Assembly (NCBI RefSeq): GCF_000428745.1
Contig: NZ_AUAN01000004.1
Span: 81,397-145,396, forward strand
Direction of reading: 5' to 3'
From: Veillonella magna DSM 19857
GTDB taxonomy: Bacteria; Bacillota; Negativicutes; Veillonellales; Veillonellaceae
DNA length: 64,000 nucleotides
Both the position numbers and the translations under genes were made by a program. This document shows, one piece after another, positions 1 to 8,887 of this stretch. How positions within the stretch are numbered: the stretch's first letter is position 1; every line of letters begins with the position of its first letter. Below the pieces are notes generated by a model that was not told the DNA's origin, did no database searches, and saw only the letters and a program-made list of their open reading frames with translations.

Positions 1-473
1 ATTTCTTTTAACGCCGGCATAATCGCTGCCACCAAACGATACCGCTGCCGAATATCCTGTCCCACTAATTTTAAAAGGCGAGGACTTGCCTTATCGCCGG
101 CTACTGCCACCGTCAAAGCACCTTCTCGTACCGTCATGGGAAATACAAAATCACAGTCATTGTTATCATCGGCACGATTAACCAATGCGCCCATCGCCCG
201 TGCTTCTTCTGCACACTGCTTATTAAGCATGGTCGAATCCGTGGCGACAACCACAAAATCAGCCTGTGTCAGTTGACCTTTTTCGTAGCCTTCCCGAACC
301 AGGTTGATTTCACCGTTCTCAGCCCACTTTTCAATAGCATCCGTTACCACCGGACTTATAACAGTTATGTCTGCATCATCTGCAAGAAGTAACCCTATGC
401 GCCGTTCCGCTACCGCGCCGCCACCTACTACCAAGCAAGGGCGATTTTTCATCGTCACTTCCAACATCACCAT
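1..473 (-). CDS. Precorrin-2 dehydrogenase / siroheme synthase N-terminal domain (partial, 3' end outside window)
   Basis: This gene enters from the left edge, so only about the first 157 codons are visible. I translated it from the minus strand. The start is the ATG at 473, seven bases after a GGAGG site. The protein opens with a dinucleotide-binding Rossmann motif (VVGGGAVAERR, about residues 15-25), followed by VVVATDSTMLN and the NRADDNNDCDFVFPM stretch typical of the Met8p/CysG N-terminal family. That family oxidises precorrin-2 to sirohydrochlorin with NAD and often adds iron to give siroheme. Whether a methyltransferase domain follows cannot be seen. The siroheme-type reductase at 53361-54911 is a plausible consumer of the product (inference). 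Confidence 0.85.
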   Translation of the reverse strand, partial: MVMLEVTMKNRPCLVVGGGAVAERRIGLLLADDADITVISPVVTDAIEKWAENGEINLVREGYEKGQLTQADFVVVATDSTMLNKQCAEEARAMGALVNRADDNNDCDFVFPMTVREGALTVAVAGDKASPRLLKLVGQDIRQRYRLVAAIMPALKE

Positions 474-564
474 AACATACTCCTCCGCTTCGTATCCGAT
501 ACCATGATAATTTCTATCTGCGCACATTACATATAACGAATTTTCATATGTGCCATAATACGTC

Positions 565-590
565 AAAAACGGCTTGATACAATCAAGCCG
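565..590 (-). terminator. Rho-independent terminator after divIVA
   Basis: A perfect 9-bp inverted repeat (CGGCTTGAT / ATCAAGCCG, 3-nt loop) is followed on the minus strand by five T residues. It lies about 45 bases past the divIVA stop and ends the division cluster. Confidence 0.85.
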
Positions 591-635
591 ATTGACATCT
601 TCCGTATGCGACTATATTGTAACAGTCTTACACCG

Positions 636-1199
636 CTACACTTCACCGGCAGACTGCTTCATAATAGCAGCTGCCAACATATCATCCTTTGACCCTGCCT
701 CCGTATGCCCTGCGGCAACATGGCGTTCATCCAGTGTTGTAGGCACCTCACTGACTTCCAACACATACCCTTCCGCCATTTTTAACTGCGAATGCAAAAG
801 CGCCTCTACCTTGGCCTTAAACACCGAAATTTCATTGCGTATAATGGCATGCTTAGCCTGTGCTTCACGCACGGATCGTTCTGCAGATGCCATAATTTCA
901 TTCCGTTGCTGTTCAGCTTCCTTCACAATGAGTTCAGCTTCCTTGCGCGCTGCATTTTTTACGTTTTCGCCGGTTTCTTGCGCCAACACCAATGTATTAT
1001 TCATGGTAGCTTCCATCTGCTCGTATTGCGCCAACCGCTTTTCCAGTTGTTCTATTTTATCGGTCATTTCTCGATTATCGCGATACAATGTTTCATAGTC
1101 GCGCACGAGCTCCGCTAAAAAAGCATCTACTGCATCGCTGTCATAGCCGCGAAAGCCCTTTTCAAATTCTTTATTATGTATATCCATCGGTGTAATCAT
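636..1199 (-). CDS. divIVA: Cell-division initiation / polarity protein DivIVA
   Basis: A 187-residue coiled-coil protein. The N-terminus (MITPMDIHNKEFEKGFRGYD) is the conserved DivIVA membrane-binding segment. It is followed by DSDAVDAFLAEL and long heptad-rich helices rich in E, Q, K and R to about residue 150. DivIVA self-assembles at negatively curved membrane, at septa and poles, and recruits division or envelope proteins. The start is supported by an AGGAGG site seven bases upstream. It is the last gene of a minus-strand cluster (yfiH-yggS-sepF-proC-ylmH-divIVA), 13 bases after ylmH, and is followed by a terminator. The C-terminal tail (after about residue 155) is poorly conserved and probably partner-specific (inference). 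Confidence 0.93.
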   Translation of the reverse strand: MITPMDIHNKEFEKGFRGYDSDAVDAFLAELVRDYETLYRDNREMTDKIEQLEKRLAQYEQMEATMNNTLVLAQETGENVKNAARKEAELIVKEAEQQRNEIMASAERSVREAQAKHAIIRNEISVFKAKVEALLHSQLKMAEGYVLEVSEVPTTLDERHVAAGHTEAGSKDDMLAAAIMKQSAGEV

Positions 1200-1212
1200 G
1201 GTACGCCTCCTA

Positions 1213-1998
1213 TTACATAAATCGTTTCAGATACACGCCGATACGCCCTTTACGTGACGTACCCGTAATCGCTTCCACCTTCATGCGACCGCGACCTCGC
1301 ATAGAAATCACATCGCCTTCCTTAACCTCTTGAGATGGTCCTTTGGCAGGCTGCCAGTTCACCTGTAACAAGCCGGCATTTACGGCACTTACCAACTTGG
1401 TCCGCGATACACTGAACCCCGATGACGCTACCGCATCAAGGCGAAGTGATGCCACCGTCGTACGTATTTCCTTAATTTTTTCTTCCTTCGGCTGTAGTTC
1501 GGAAATGTCCATAGGCTCCACACTAACGCTAACCATAGCAATCTTTGTAAAATTGGACACTACATAATCCGCCACGGTGCTATCTACAATAAGCTGCGCA
1601 CCGCCGGATCGCATAATAATATCGCCGAAATGATCTCGTTCAATGCCAAGTCCCATTAAAGACCCTAATACATCTCGATGTGTCAACAAACGAAATCGCG
1701 GATCCCACGACACCTTCAATGCTGTCAACCCTAAGTCAACAGGTCCCTGATAAGCGGCATCAACAAATGCCACACGCAGGCGTTCCGCGCCTTCATAACC
1801 ACCACCGGACTCAACACGCAACTGCGGATACTGTGCCCGTACCGCATCGGCAATTGTCAGCCCTGCCGGCGACATGAACTCCGTTACCCGATACGGCTTA
1901 CCTGCTACAACCTGCTCAGCTAAATCAAGCATGCGCCGTGCCGCCTCACCGTTACCGGATGCTTCAAAATATCTAATTAATTTTTCTTTATCCTTCAA
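1213..1998 (-). CDS. ylmH: S4-domain RNA-binding protein YlmH
   Basis: A 261-residue protein of the YlmH family, found beside sepF and divIVA in Gram-positive bacteria and linked to the ribosome or division. The C-terminal S4 RNA-binding fold is visible (about residues 185-250: VASLRLDAVASSGFSVSRTK, then EGDVISMRGRGRMKVE). The central part carries the family region with LTHRDVLGSLMGLGIERD. The start is uncertain. I favour the TTG at 1998, which overlaps the proC stop as TTGA and gives a family-like length; another TTG at 2037 would add 13 residues within proC. The overlap suggests translational coupling to proC. Confidence 0.88.
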   Translation of the reverse strand: MKDKEKLIRYFEASGNGEAARRMLDLAEQVVAGKPYRVTEFMSPAGLTIADAVRAQYPQLRVESGGGYEGAERLRVAFVDAAYQGPVDLGLTALKVSWDPRFRLLTHRDVLGSLMGLGIERDHFGDIIMRSGGAQLIVDSTVADYVVSNFTKIAMVSVSVEPMDISELQPKEEKIKEIRTTVASLRLDAVASSGFSVSRTKLVSAVNAGLLQVNWQPAKGPSQEVKEGDVISMRGRGRMKVEAITGTSRKGRIGVYLKRFM

Positions 1999-2804
1999 TT
2001 CTCTTTCTTCCCCAGTTCCTGTGCTCGTTGGTAACAAGCCACCACACCGTCATGCAGAGCTGAGCGCAAGCCGCCCTTTTCCATAGCGGCAATACCGGCA
2101 ATTGTCGTACCTCCCGGTGAGGTTACCTGATCACGTAATACAGCAGGATGTTGTTCTGTCTTTATAGCCATAAGGCCGGCACCGTATAACGTTTGAATTG
2201 CCGCACGCAACGCAAGACGCCGCGTTAAGCCGATACGAACACCGGCATCGGACAACGCATCCATAATAACAAAGGCATATCCCGGACCAGCTCCGGCAAG
2301 AGCACCTAGCCGTTCCAAATCCGCTTCGGACACAACTGCACTTTCACCTAATGAGTTCAGCAGATTCGTTACCCACGCCGTCAAACAATCATTTCCCTTT
2401 GTGCCGGCCGTTACTGCCACAAAACCGGCTCCAATAGCAGCCGGCATATTAGGCATAATGCGATACCATATAGCCTGCGGAACAGCTCCTTCTAATGTAC
2501 CCAATGGAATACCGGCTGCCATGGAAATAATAAGGCAATCTTTTTTTACCTTCGATAGCTGTGCTAATACCGAACTTTGCAATATTTGCGGCTTAACTCC
2601 TAGTACAATCACATCAGCACTATCCACATCATTAAGTTCTGCCGATACAGGAATACCGAGTTCCTCGGTTAATGCCTTAGCATGTATCTTTGTATTAACC
2701 ACACCTACTACATCCGCGTCCGTCATTGCTCCTGATGTAAGGCATCCACGCAAAACGGCACCGCCCATCGCACCGATGCCTATGAATAGAATACGTTTTT
2801 TCAC
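1995..2804 (-). CDS. proC: Pyrroline-5-carboxylate reductase
   Basis: A 269-residue protein that reduces 1-pyrroline-5-carboxylate to proline with NAD(P)H, the last step of proline synthesis. The N-terminal Rossmann motif is GIGAMGGAV (residues 9-17). The C-terminal dimer domain shows the family signature GAGPGYAFVIMDAL and the DQVTSPGGTT loop. The start is a GTG at 2804 preceded by GAAGG, with AGGAG slightly further upstream. ProC occupies the place where ylmG normally sits between sepF and ylmH in Bacillus. The combination of yggS and proC is itself a common bacterial pair. Cytosolic enzyme. Confidence 0.95.
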   Translation of the reverse strand: MKKRILFIGIGAMGGAVLRGCLTSGAMTDADVVGVVNTKIHAKALTEELGIPVSAELNDVDSADVIVLGVKPQILQSSVLAQLSKVKKDCLIISMAAGIPLGTLEGAVPQAIWYRIMPNMPAAIGAGFVAVTAGTKGNDCLTAWVTNLLNSLGESAVVSEADLERLGALAGAGPGYAFVIMDALSDAGVRIGLTRRLALRAAIQTLYGAGLMAIKTEQHPAVLRDQVTSPGGTTIAGIAAMEKGGLRSALHDGVVACYQRAQELGKKEN

Positions 2805-2924
2805 CCTTCATCAGCTCCTACTATATTACTCAGTTACTTACTACCAATCTAATCTACTTATCTAATACCTGTTGTAACAAAGCAATCATACCCGGTCTTT
2901 ATGATAACCGCATATGTTAACAGA

Positions 2925-3413
2925 TTATAACTGCGGTTCTTTCCAGGTTAATTTATCGGATAAATCTGCATACGCCGTATCACTGTAATCAACAGTAATA
3001 TTCATCGGTACACAAATAAAAATATCCTTGCCGATTTTTTCCAATTTACCATCCAATGCAAAGGTAGACCCGCACACAAAATCACCAATGCGAGCCGCGA
3101 TTTGCGGATCCGTATTTTCATAGTTAATGACTACCGGGCGCATTTCCCGTAAATGATTGACAATATTCTGCGAGTCTTCAAACACTTTAGGTTCTACAAC
3201 GACTACTTTCATTGCTGTCGGACGTGTTGCCACTGAATTATAGCCTCCTGTCTTAGACGAACGAAACGAAGATGCCGGTGTCGGAGTTGCTACCGGAGCC
3301 GGTGCTACCGGTTCATAATCCGTACCTTCCTCTTCTTCATAAATGTCATCGCCGTACTCATCTGCTTCATTACCTGTGAAATAATCTTTAATGCCCTTCC
3401 AAGATAAACCCAT
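2925..3413 (-). CDS. sepF: Cell-division protein SepF
   Basis: A 162-residue protein that bundles FtsZ filaments and ties the Z ring to the membrane. The N-terminal helix MGLSWKGIKDYF is the expected membrane-targeting amphipathic segment. An acidic and then A/P-rich linker (residues 14-50) follows. The C-terminal SepF core starts near residue 68 (MKVVVVEPKVFEDSQNIVNH) with RPVVINYENTD and the GSTFALDGKLEKIG region. Its start has a GGAGGGT site. It sits 27 bases downstream of yggS, as in the Bacillus ylmE-ylmF order. No truncation is seen. Confidence 0.95.
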   Translation of the reverse strand: MGLSWKGIKDYFTGNEADEYGDDIYEEEEGTDYEPVAPAPVATPTPASSFRSSKTGGYNSVATRPTAMKVVVVEPKVFEDSQNIVNHLREMRPVVINYENTDPQIAARIGDFVCGSTFALDGKLEKIGKDIFICVPMNITVDYSDTAYADLSDKLTWKEPQL

Positions 3414-3440
3414 TATGTACCCTCCTACATGTACACGCCG

Positions 3441-4127
3441 TTAGTCATACACGCGTTCGCCGAAAATCGCCGTACCTACACGAACTATATTGGCGCCTTC
3501 TTCCAAAGCTACTTCAAAATCATGCGTCATTCCCATTGACAAATACTTAATCTGTCCGGCGGGAAAATACTGTTTCATATCTTCATACAGTGCGTCGGCT
3601 ACCCTGAATATAGGTCGTGCCTCCTCAGGATCTTCAAAAAACGGCGCCATGCACATAAGGCCACGTACCCGTACATGGGGCAAGGTATTAGCATAATCGC
3701 GTACCGTCGGAAACTCCTCTACCGCCATACCCGATTTACTTGCCTCGCGAGCTACGTTTACCTGTAACAGTACATCCTGCACCTTATCATGCTTAGCCGC
3801 TACACGCTCGATTTCATCCAACAGCTTACAGCTGTCTACAGAATGAATCAAGGAAAATAACGGTACCGCCTGTCGCACTTTATTTACCTGCAAATGACCG
3901 ATGAGATGCCATTCCAATGCGGGTCCCTTGTAGGCCAATATTTTTTTCTTCGCCTCTTGTACGCGGTTTTCACCGACTACACGCACGCCTAACTGTGCCG
4001 CTTCTTCCACAGCACTGACCGGGTGGTTTTTGGTAACCGCAACCAACATCGCCTGATCGACGCGCCCGGCCCTGGCCATTGCCTCATCCATCCGCCGGCG
4101 TACTTCTTTCAACGCTGCTTCGATCAT
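3441..4127 (-). CDS. yggS: Pyridoxal-phosphate homeostasis protein YggS/YlmE
   Basis: A 228-residue single-domain PLP-binding TIM-barrel protein of the YggS/PROSC family, which buffers cellular PLP and has no established catalytic activity. The PLP-binding lysine lies in LVAVTKNHP (about residue 33). Other family blocks are VVGENRVQEA, WHLIGHLQVNK, VNVAREASKSGM, RGLMCMAPF and LSMGMTHDFEVALEEG near the C-terminus. It is followed by sepF, as ylmE is in Bacillus, and is preceded by the YfiH gene after a 104-base gap. The start has an AGGAGGC site. Confidence 0.95.
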   Translation of the reverse strand: MIEAALKEVRRRMDEAMARAGRVDQAMLVAVTKNHPVSAVEEAAQLGVRVVGENRVQEAKKKILAYKGPALEWHLIGHLQVNKVRQAVPLFSLIHSVDSCKLLDEIERVAAKHDKVQDVLLQVNVAREASKSGMAVEEFPTVRDYANTLPHVRVRGLMCMAPFFEDPEEARPIFRVADALYEDMKQYFPAGQIKYLSMGMTHDFEVALEEGANIVRVGTAIFGERVYD

Positions 4128-4231
4128 CTATAAGCCTCCTCACAGACAATTGCCTTCCGGCAATCGTCGTAAATCTACTTGCATATGTCCTCATTATACT
4201 ATGACTTATCGGTAATGTATAGAATAATGTT

Positions 4232-5104
4232 TTACCTCCGTTTAATCAACTTAGCAAACATCGCCATCCTACCGGTATGACCATGATCTCTACGATGCGA
4301 ATAACACCCTGCATTAGTCATACTATCCGTAGCCGACACCGTAATATGAGACGACGGAACACCCCAATTTAAAAGATCATCTGCAATAAATCCCTTCAAG
4401 TCGATATGCGGAGTCATCACGGATGCCCCCGGTCGACGATGATATGTTACCAATCGTTTCAATCCGGCTTTTGCCATGCGAAACGTATCGGCCAAGGATT
4501 CTTCTACTTCAAAAGATTTAGGTCCGATGGACGGCCCGAGATACGCATAGCAGTGTTCCGGTTCCGTGCCATACGCACTGTGCATAGCCTCTAGGGTAAG
4601 CACCGAAATATGTCCAATAGTCCCTCGCCAGCCTGCATGTGCCAATGCCACGGCTTCATGCACAGCATCATACAGAAGTACCGGCACGCAATCCGCTACC
4701 ATCAATAATAACGGGACTTCCTTAAGGCAAGTAAAAATCGCATCACTGTTGGGAATCGCTGCATCAAATGCGAACGCTCCTTTACCGATGTCCGCTTTCG
4801 TTACTTCAGTTACCCCTAAGCCATGTACCTGTTGACCACAGGTGAGAACATCCGGCGTAACACCTAAATGTTTGGCCAGTCGCTTCCGATTTTCCCACAC
4901 ATCCTCTATTTCATCTTCCACGTGCAAACCTAGGTTAAAGGAGGAAAAGCACCCCTTCGATACACCGCCAAAACGTCGTGTAACACCGTGCATCAATGGA
5001 AATTGACTCAAGTTAACGGCCGCTTCAAAAGACCAACTTTTCAACCAATCCGATGCACCTTCGTACACCACCGTTCGGTTATTATTTTGTAAAATACTTC
5101 TCAT
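4232..5104 (-). CDS. yfiH: YfiH/YlmD (LACC1-type) purine nucleoside phosphorylase family protein
   Basis: A 290-residue protein of the multicopper-oxidase-fold-like YfiH family, better described as broad purine nucleoside phosphorylase/adenosine deaminase enzymes. Conserved blocks are LMHGVTRRFGGVS near residue 40, the metal-site motifs CGQQVHG and ALAHAGWRG, and C-terminal CYSHRRDHGHTGRMA. The start is ATG 5104 with GAGAGGTG seven bases upstream, one base after the stop of the radical SAM gene. An upstream in-frame start would overlap that gene for no reason. It is the Bacillus ylmD equivalent and heads the ylm cluster. Confidence 0.92.
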   Translation of the reverse strand: MRSILQNNNRTVVYEGASDWLKSWSFEAAVNLSQFPLMHGVTRRFGGVSKGCFSSFNLGLHVEDEIEDVWENRKRLAKHLGVTPDVLTCGQQVHGLGVTEVTKADIGKGAFAFDAAIPNSDAIFTCLKEVPLLLMVADCVPVLLYDAVHEAVALAHAGWRGTIGHISVLTLEAMHSAYGTEPEHCYAYLGPSIGPKSFEVEESLADTFRMAKAGLKRLVTYHRRPGASVMTPHIDLKGFIADDLLNWGVPSSHITVSATDSMTNAGCYSHRRDHGHTGRMAMFAKLIKRR

Positions 5105-5105
5105 A

Positions 5106-6842
5106 TTACACCTCTCGACCGCATACACCACATCGCCGACAACCATCACAGCAAGGTGCCGTATAGGCTTCCTCCGTGCTACGATGCCATTCTTCGGTTA
5201 GATAATCATCACGCAAGCCCATATCCAATATATCCCAAGGCTGCGGTTCACATTCCGACCGTGAGCGATATAGCTCATCTTCCATAGATAGGTCAAGCTC
5301 CTCACAGGCCTCAAGAAAACTTTTAACTCCGTTTCGCTCTGCTGCATATGCAATAGCCTTACTCCAACGGCGCTCCCCACGAGCCAATACACCTTGAATG
5401 TATGCTTCCTTAGGCGACTCCACCAATACCTCAATGCGACGATTTTTCCGCAAGCCTTTCTTTAAACGCTGTAAACGTTTGGCAACTATTTTTTTATCCG
5501 TCATAGGCATCCACTGAAAAGGAGTGAACGGCTTGGGAATAAACGGATTCACACTCAGCGTTAATCGCCCGTGACAACCGACCGTTTCCATATGCGCTTG
5601 CACTTCCTCGGCCATGGTGATAATCGCATCAATATCTTCCTCTGTTTCTGTAGGCAGTCCCACCATTATATATAACCTTATATGAGGTATCCCTGCACCG
5701 GCTGCCAACGTTACCGCATGACGTAGGTCATCATTGGTAATCCCTTTATTAATTACCCGACGCAAGCGTTCACTTCCTGCCTCCGGCGCAATGGTAATCG
5801 TTTGTTGTCCGCTATCTGCCAATCCCTGAACTACATCTGCGGTCAATGAATCGGCACGAAGCGATGCACAGGAGTAGCGCAATCCTTTTGAGCGAATGTA
5901 GCGTACCAACGCATCTATTTCAGGATAATCGGAAATTGCCGCCCCCATGAGCCCCACTTTTTTGCCCAACTCAGCCGCTCGATCTACCCCTGCTTTTAAT
6001 ATCTCCAATGGACGAACCCGAGGCTTTCGATAACAATACCCGGCCATACAAAAACGGCAATGACGACCACAACCACGGGCAACCTCAACAATATACATGG
6101 CACCAAATTCCGTAAAGTCCGTAGCCACTACCGTTTCTCCGCCCCGCACCAAAGGCGCATGTCGTCGCAATACTCGACGAGGAGCTCCTTCTTCAGCCCG
6201 ATAGCCTGCAAACACGCCATTTTCTCCGTATACCGGTTCATACAAAGAGGGTACATATATCCCCGCTATCTTTGATAACTTCTGCAACAACTCTTGCCGT
6301 GCTACACCATTACGCCGTGCATCATAAATAATCTCCAATGCCTCGCTGATAACGCCCTCACCTTCACCTATAATGAATGCATCAAAAAAATCCGCCAACG
6401 GTTCCGGATTGAAGGTGGCACATGGTCCGCCGCCAATGACAATCGGATCATACTCGCGGCGATGCTCGGCTCGTACCGCTACCTGACCGGCCTTCAGTAT
6501 CCACGGAATATGAAAATAATCCATTTCAAAGGTAATATCGATACCGATAACTTCAAAATCACAAAGATAACGCTGTGACTCCACACTCATAAGCGGCGTC
6601 CGTGTTCGTTCATACGCTTCCATTTCTTTTTTAGAAGGCAAAAATACGCGCTCCGCCACACTATCCTCGCGCTCATTGATTTCCTCATATATAATTTGCA
6701 GGCCTAAATTGCTCATACCCACAAAATATGTATTCGGATATACCAACGCCACCTTATGCGGCTTCTTTGTATCACACCCTACGCGATTGACTTCCTCTCG
6801 AGTCAACGCTTCCAGCGCTTGCTGTAACTCTTTGCGATTCAT
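5106..6842 (-). CDS. Radical SAM protein, TIGR03960-like (B12-binding-type N-terminus)
   Basis: A 578-residue protein. The N-terminal third (about 1-230) is cobalamin-binding-like, with VALVYPNTYFVGMSNLGLQ and VIGGGPCATFNPEPLADFFD. The radical SAM cluster motif CGRHCRFC follows (EVARGCGRHCRFCMAGYCYR, near residue 265). The C-terminus ends in an unusual Cys-rich tail, CCDGCRRCGVCGREV, which could hold another Fe-S cluster or metal. Start ATG 6842 has an AAAGGAG site eight bases upstream. The family is frequently paired with a DUF2344 protein near the rng/rplU genes, and no such partner is visible here. The substrate is unknown to me. Confidence 0.85.
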   Translation of the reverse strand: MNRKELQQALEALTREEVNRVGCDTKKPHKVALVYPNTYFVGMSNLGLQIIYEEINEREDSVAERVFLPSKKEMEAYERTRTPLMSVESQRYLCDFEVIGIDITFEMDYFHIPWILKAGQVAVRAEHRREYDPIVIGGGPCATFNPEPLADFFDAFIIGEGEGVISEALEIIYDARRNGVARQELLQKLSKIAGIYVPSLYEPVYGENGVFAGYRAEEGAPRRVLRRHAPLVRGGETVVATDFTEFGAMYIVEVARGCGRHCRFCMAGYCYRKPRVRPLEILKAGVDRAAELGKKVGLMGAAISDYPEIDALVRYIRSKGLRYSCASLRADSLTADVVQGLADSGQQTITIAPEAGSERLRRVINKGITNDDLRHAVTLAAGAGIPHIRLYIMVGLPTETEEDIDAIITMAEEVQAHMETVGCHGRLTLSVNPFIPKPFTPFQWMPMTDKKIVAKRLQRLKKGLRKNRRIEVLVESPKEAYIQGVLARGERRWSKAIAYAAERNGVKSFLEACEELDLSMEDELYRSRSECEPQPWDILDMGLRDDYLTEEWHRSTEEAYTAPCCDGCRRCGVCGREV

Positions 6843-7002
6843 AACCGGCTCCTTTCCTGTAATTCCTATTGACATTATACCATACGGCACAATCTCTGCA
6901 TCGAAGATTATGTCTACTCATTACTCACTGAATTACAGATGCCCCACAGTTAGATTGAACAATATCATTCTCTTTCGCTCTATTGATGGTCACCATTAAA
7001 GT

Positions 7003-7075
7003 AAAAAAAGTCCTGCATACAGATTGAGCAATATCATTCATAAGACTTGACTTGCACTATCTATATGTAGGACTT
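7003..7075 (-). terminator. Large-loop terminator after pyk (copy A of a hairpin family)
   Basis: 12-bp arms (7064-7075 and 7008-7019, one mismatch) enclose a 44-nt loop and are followed on the minus strand by seven T residues, 13 bases past the pyk stop. The loop holds GTCAAGTCTTATGAATGA (7034-7051), which recurs almost unchanged in the terminator of the DUF554 gene. A 19-bp direct repeat (6952-6970 and 7021-7039, one mismatch) also covers part of this loop. Confidence 0.65.
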
Positions 7076-7087
7076 GAACTAAAATAC

Positions 7088-8839
7088 CTAACGTGCGTTA
7101 GCAATTCCTTCGTATACTTTTCCCCGCGGTCCGTCAACGGTAACAACCATACCGTTCTTCAATACGCGTTCCGCATCATCTACACCAAGAATAACGGGAA
7201 TTCCAAAGTTAATGCCGGCAATAGCCGTCGTCGATGTGTAGCCATCTTCTGCCGAAATGATGGCACCGGCACGTTTGGCAAGCGGCATAAGCTCCGGTTC
7301 CAACGTACGAACAACGAGAATATCACCATCGCGGAACATGCTTTGTGCTTCGCTTGCATTATACGCCAAGCATACATGGCCGGTAGCCGCCCCTTTACCA
7401 ACACCGTTTCCTGACAAGACCGCCTGTCCGACTACATGAACACGAATCATATTGGTTGTACCCGATTCACCGGACGGTACGCCGGCAGTAATCACGACCA
7501 AATCCCCCGGCTCGATATGTCCTTCTGCCAAAGAAGCACTGATGGAACTATACACCATCTCATCTGAATTACTGTGCGCTGCTCCGTGTACTGCTTCTAC
7601 ACCCCAATATAATTGTAATCGCCGAATCGTTTCTTCATGCGGCGTAACCGCCAAAATTTTAGCAGACGGTCGATTACGCGAAATACTCATCGCTGTTTTA
7701 CCGCTTTCCGTACATGTAATAATGGCTGCTGCCTCTAAGGCTTTGGCTACATTTACCGTCGCCGTACTGATGGCATCCGTCGTTTGTGCTTCAGAAATTT
7801 GAAGACTGTGATCAGCCCCACAATACAAAGCAGATTGCTCCGTCACTCGCGCAATACGTGCCATCGTAGCCACCGCTTCTACCGGATATTTACCGCCAGC
7901 CGTTTCACCGGAAAGCATAACCGCATCGGTACCATCCAAAATGGCATTGGCAACGTCACTGGCTTCCGCTCTTGTAGGTCGTGGATTCTGCGTCATAGAC
8001 TCCAACATCTGCGTTGCTGTAATAACCGGCTTTGCCGCATGATTACACTTGGCGATCATCATCTTCTGTAGCACCGGTACTTCCTCTGCCGGAATTTCCA
8101 CACCAAGATCCCCACGAGCTACCATAAGACCGTCGGACATTTTCAGAATATCATCCAAATTGGTAAGGCCTTCTTCATTTTCAATCTTGGAAATTATCTT
8201 AATGTCCTTACCTTCCTCTTCCAGAACTCGGCGGATTGCTACCACATCAGTGCCGCGCTGCATAAAGGAGGCCGCCACATAGTCTACCCCTTGTTCACAG
8301 CCAAAGCGCAAATCCGCAACATCACTGTCCGACACAGGCGGTAAGCTAAGGGCTACACCCGGCACAGCTACGCGTTTACGATCACTCATAGGCCCGCTGT
8401 TCATGATAGTTGTGTGTATTTCCGTTCCTTCAATGGCATCCACGGTAAGCGTTACCAAACCATCGGACAGAAGAATGCGACTACCTACTTTCACATCATC
8501 CACTAAACCTTTGTGATTTACGGAGCAAATAGTAGCATCCCCCTCTATATCACGCATAGTCAAGGTAAAGGGCTTGCCGGCTTCCAATTGTACTTTCCCA
8601 TTCTTAAAATGTCCCAACCGAATTTCCGGTCCCTTAGTATCCAGCATAATTGCAACTGGAATTCCCGTAATTTTTGATGCATCTCGCACCGCTTGCATAC
8701 GCGCAGCATGCTCTTCATAACTGCCATGAGAAAAATTAAAGCGTGCCACATTCATACCTGCGCGAAGCATTGCTTCCAATACGCCCGGTGCATCTGTACT
8801 GGGCCCTATGGTACATACAATCTTTGTCTTTTTATCCAT
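7088..8839 (-). CDS. pyk: Pyruvate kinase with C-terminal PEP-utilising domain
   Basis: A 583-residue enzyme that converts PEP and ADP to pyruvate and ATP. Motifs include TKIVCTIGPSTD at the N-terminus, LDTKGPEIR, the catalytic-lysine region IISKIENEEGL, MVARGDLGVEIP and TATQMLESM. After the regulatory C domain (ends near residue 470) comes an extra domain of about 110 residues (GNGVGKGAATGHVCL ... SAEDGYTSTTAIAG) of the PEP-utilising mobile type, as in Bacillus and Geobacillus enzymes; it is therefore longer than the usual 470-480. The start is ATG 8839 with GAGGTG upstream; a GTG one codon earlier is less likely. It follows dnaE by 48 bases, a common pairing. Confidence 0.96.
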   Translation of the reverse strand: MDKKTKIVCTIGPSTDAPGVLEAMLRAGMNVARFNFSHGSYEEHAARMQAVRDASKITGIPVAIMLDTKGPEIRLGHFKNGKVQLEAGKPFTLTMRDIEGDATICSVNHKGLVDDVKVGSRILLSDGLVTLTVDAIEGTEIHTTIMNSGPMSDRKRVAVPGVALSLPPVSDSDVADLRFGCEQGVDYVAASFMQRGTDVVAIRRVLEEEGKDIKIISKIENEEGLTNLDDILKMSDGLMVARGDLGVEIPAEEVPVLQKMMIAKCNHAAKPVITATQMLESMTQNPRPTRAEASDVANAILDGTDAVMLSGETAGGKYPVEAVATMARIARVTEQSALYCGADHSLQISEAQTTDAISTATVNVAKALEAAAIITCTESGKTAMSISRNRPSAKILAVTPHEETIRRLQLYWGVEAVHGAAHSNSDEMVYSSISASLAEGHIEPGDLVVITAGVPSGESGTTNMIRVHVVGQAVLSGNGVGKGAATGHVCLAYNASEAQSMFRDGDILVVRTLEPELMPLAKRAGAIISAEDGYTSTTAIAGINFGIPVILGVDDAERVLKNGMVVTVDGPRGKVYEGIANAR

Positions 8840-8887
8840 CACTTACACCTCTTTACCAATCGCACGTTATGTCTTATATTGGCTTCA

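Noticed and set aside
7003..7075. Integron attC site
   Set aside because: No core GTTRRRY sites, no cassette structure, no integrase; the T-tract supports a terminator.
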